Shown in pieces: positions 63,520 to 64,000 of a DNA stretch of 64,000 nucleotides (positions are counted from its first letter, which is position 1; each line of letters opens with the position of its first letter). The notes under the pieces were generated by a model. The model searched no databases. It saw only the letters and a list, made by a program, of their open reading frames with translations, and was not told the DNA's origin. The position numbers and the translations under genes are program-made. This DNA comes from Pantoea sp. AS-PWVM4 (GTDB lineage Bacteria > Pseudomonadota > Gammaproteobacteria > Enterobacterales > Enterobacteriaceae): assembly GCF_000468095.1 (NCBI RefSeq), contig NZ_ASZC01000004.1, positions 223,437 through 287,436 of the forward strand, written 5' to 3'.

Positions 63520-64000
63520 GTCGGACGGGATTTGTCGCGCGTTGATACGCCCGGAGCACGGTTGGTAGCGGCGTGATTTATCACGCGTTGATACGCCAGG
63601 TACACGGTTGGTAGCGGCGTGATTTATCACGCTTTGATACGCCAGGAGCACGGTTGGTAGCGGCGTGATTTATCACGCGTTGGTACGCCAGGAGCACGGT
63701 TGGTAGCGGCGTGATTTATCACGCTTTGATACGCCAGGAGCACGGTTGGTAGCGGCGGGATTTGTCGCGCGTTGATACGCCAGGAGCACGGTTGGTAGCG
63801 GCGTGATTTATCACGCGTTGATACGCCAGGTACACGGTTGGTAGCGGCGTGATTTGTCACGCGTTGATACGCCAGGAGCACGGTTGGTAGCGGCGTGATT
63901 TATCACGCGTTGATACGCCAGGGACACGGTTGGTAGCGGCGTGATTTATCACGCGTTGATACGCCAGGGACACGGTTGGTAGCGGCGTGATTTATCACGC
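63520..64000. repeat. Tandem array of 46-bp REP-like units, at least ten copies, open at window end
   Basis: Units start at 63565 and then every 46 bp exactly (63611, 63657, 63703, 63749, 63795, 63841, 63887, 63933, 63979), preceded by one degenerate 45-bp unit at 63520. Each has a palindromic head (GTAGCGGCGTGATTTATCAC plus GC) and a 24-bp linker containing TACGCCAGG and CACGGTTG. Head variants are GATTTGTC and GCGGGATTTGTCGC. Apparent reading frames through the array are an artefact of the repeats. No gene is seen from 63385 onward. Confidence 0.93.

Noticed and set aside
63627..63881. Long minus-strand reading frames through the tandem array
   Set aside because: They only translate the 46-bp repeats. 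46 is not a multiple of three, so the frame rotates through the unit, and there is no RBS or known domain.
63520..64000. CRISPR array
   Set aside because: The period is regular, but linkers between palindromes are nearly identical rather than unique spacers, and no cas genes are present.

Overview
The window looks like chromosomal DNA of a plant- or insect-associated enterobacterium, most probably Pantoea or a close Erwiniaceae relative. The reasons are a membrane glucose dehydrogenase gene (gcd) together with a complete pqqABCDEF operon and its neighbouring dipeptidase gene, a GC-rich enterobacterial coding style, and a very abundant REP family (core GTAGCGGCGCGATTTATCGC) scattered between genes. 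The genus is an inference. No rRNA, tRNA, CRISPR array, IS element or prophage was seen.

Layout. 0-3.2 kb: the N-terminal part of a DUF3500-like gene, then a fumarylacetoacetate-hydrolase/SnoaL/SDR operon behind a 36-bp dyad, then a pirin gene. 3.4-10.4 kb: two TetR regulators and a complete adaptor-RND-outer membrane factor efflux operon. 10.7-17.6 kb: a small membrane protein, an Asp/Glu racemase-like protein, a LysE exporter, gcd, a GT-D glycosyltransferase and a hexapeptide acetyltransferase. 17.8-23.4 kb: a sugar-acid cluster (ManD-like dehydratase, GntR, IdnO-like SDR, ACS-family MFS, IdnD). 23.4-36.2 kb: a large divergent catabolic and transport cluster. It holds M20 amidohydrolase, alpha/beta hydrolase, aminotransferase, SDR and GntR genes on one side, and an NMT1-type ABC transporter, class II aldolase, TauD dioxygenase and amidase on the other. 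GTATAC operators tie it together. 36.2-37.05 kb: a non-annotated SOS-type toxin-antitoxin locus. 37.1-38.2 kb: a Fur-boxed siderophore-type binding protein. 38.4-46.9 kb: an enolase-superfamily dehydratase, a Dpp/Opp-type ABC transporter, and RpiB-like, KdgF and SDR genes, linked by KdgR-like boxes (uronate/oligouronide use). 47-52.7 kb: a 6PGDH-like enzyme and an ascorbate-type PTS operon with a phosphofructokinase and a class II aldolase. 53.2-56.5 kb: dld, a low-GC orphan and a YceI protein. 56.6-63.4 kb: pqqF-E-D-C-B-A (minus strand) and a membrane dipeptidase. 63.5-64.0 kb: a 46-bp tandem array of REP-like palindromes that runs off the window end.

The most exciting item is at 36.57-37.04 kb. 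A 29-residue hydrophobic peptide gene resembling TisB has a good ribosome-binding site, a near-consensus LexA box and a strong intrinsic terminator. Divergently, a strong sigma70 promoter drives a predicted ~95-nt RNA whose first 17 nt are perfectly complementary to the toxin mRNA leader, and which ends in a 12-bp-stem terminator. This is the TisB/IstR-1 architecture in a new chromosomal context. Beside it is a 189-bp tandem duplication carrying a REP pair, the toxin terminator and the 3' half of the toxin gene.

Functional logic: gcd and pqqA-F together make a working periplasmic glucose oxidation system. The other large modules serve uptake and breakdown of sugar acids, uronates, a PTS sugar and an unidentified nitrogenous compound, a typical plant-surface lifestyle. 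REP elements shape gene ends: four genes take their stop codon from inside a REP, and one REP sits in the loop of a terminator hairpin.
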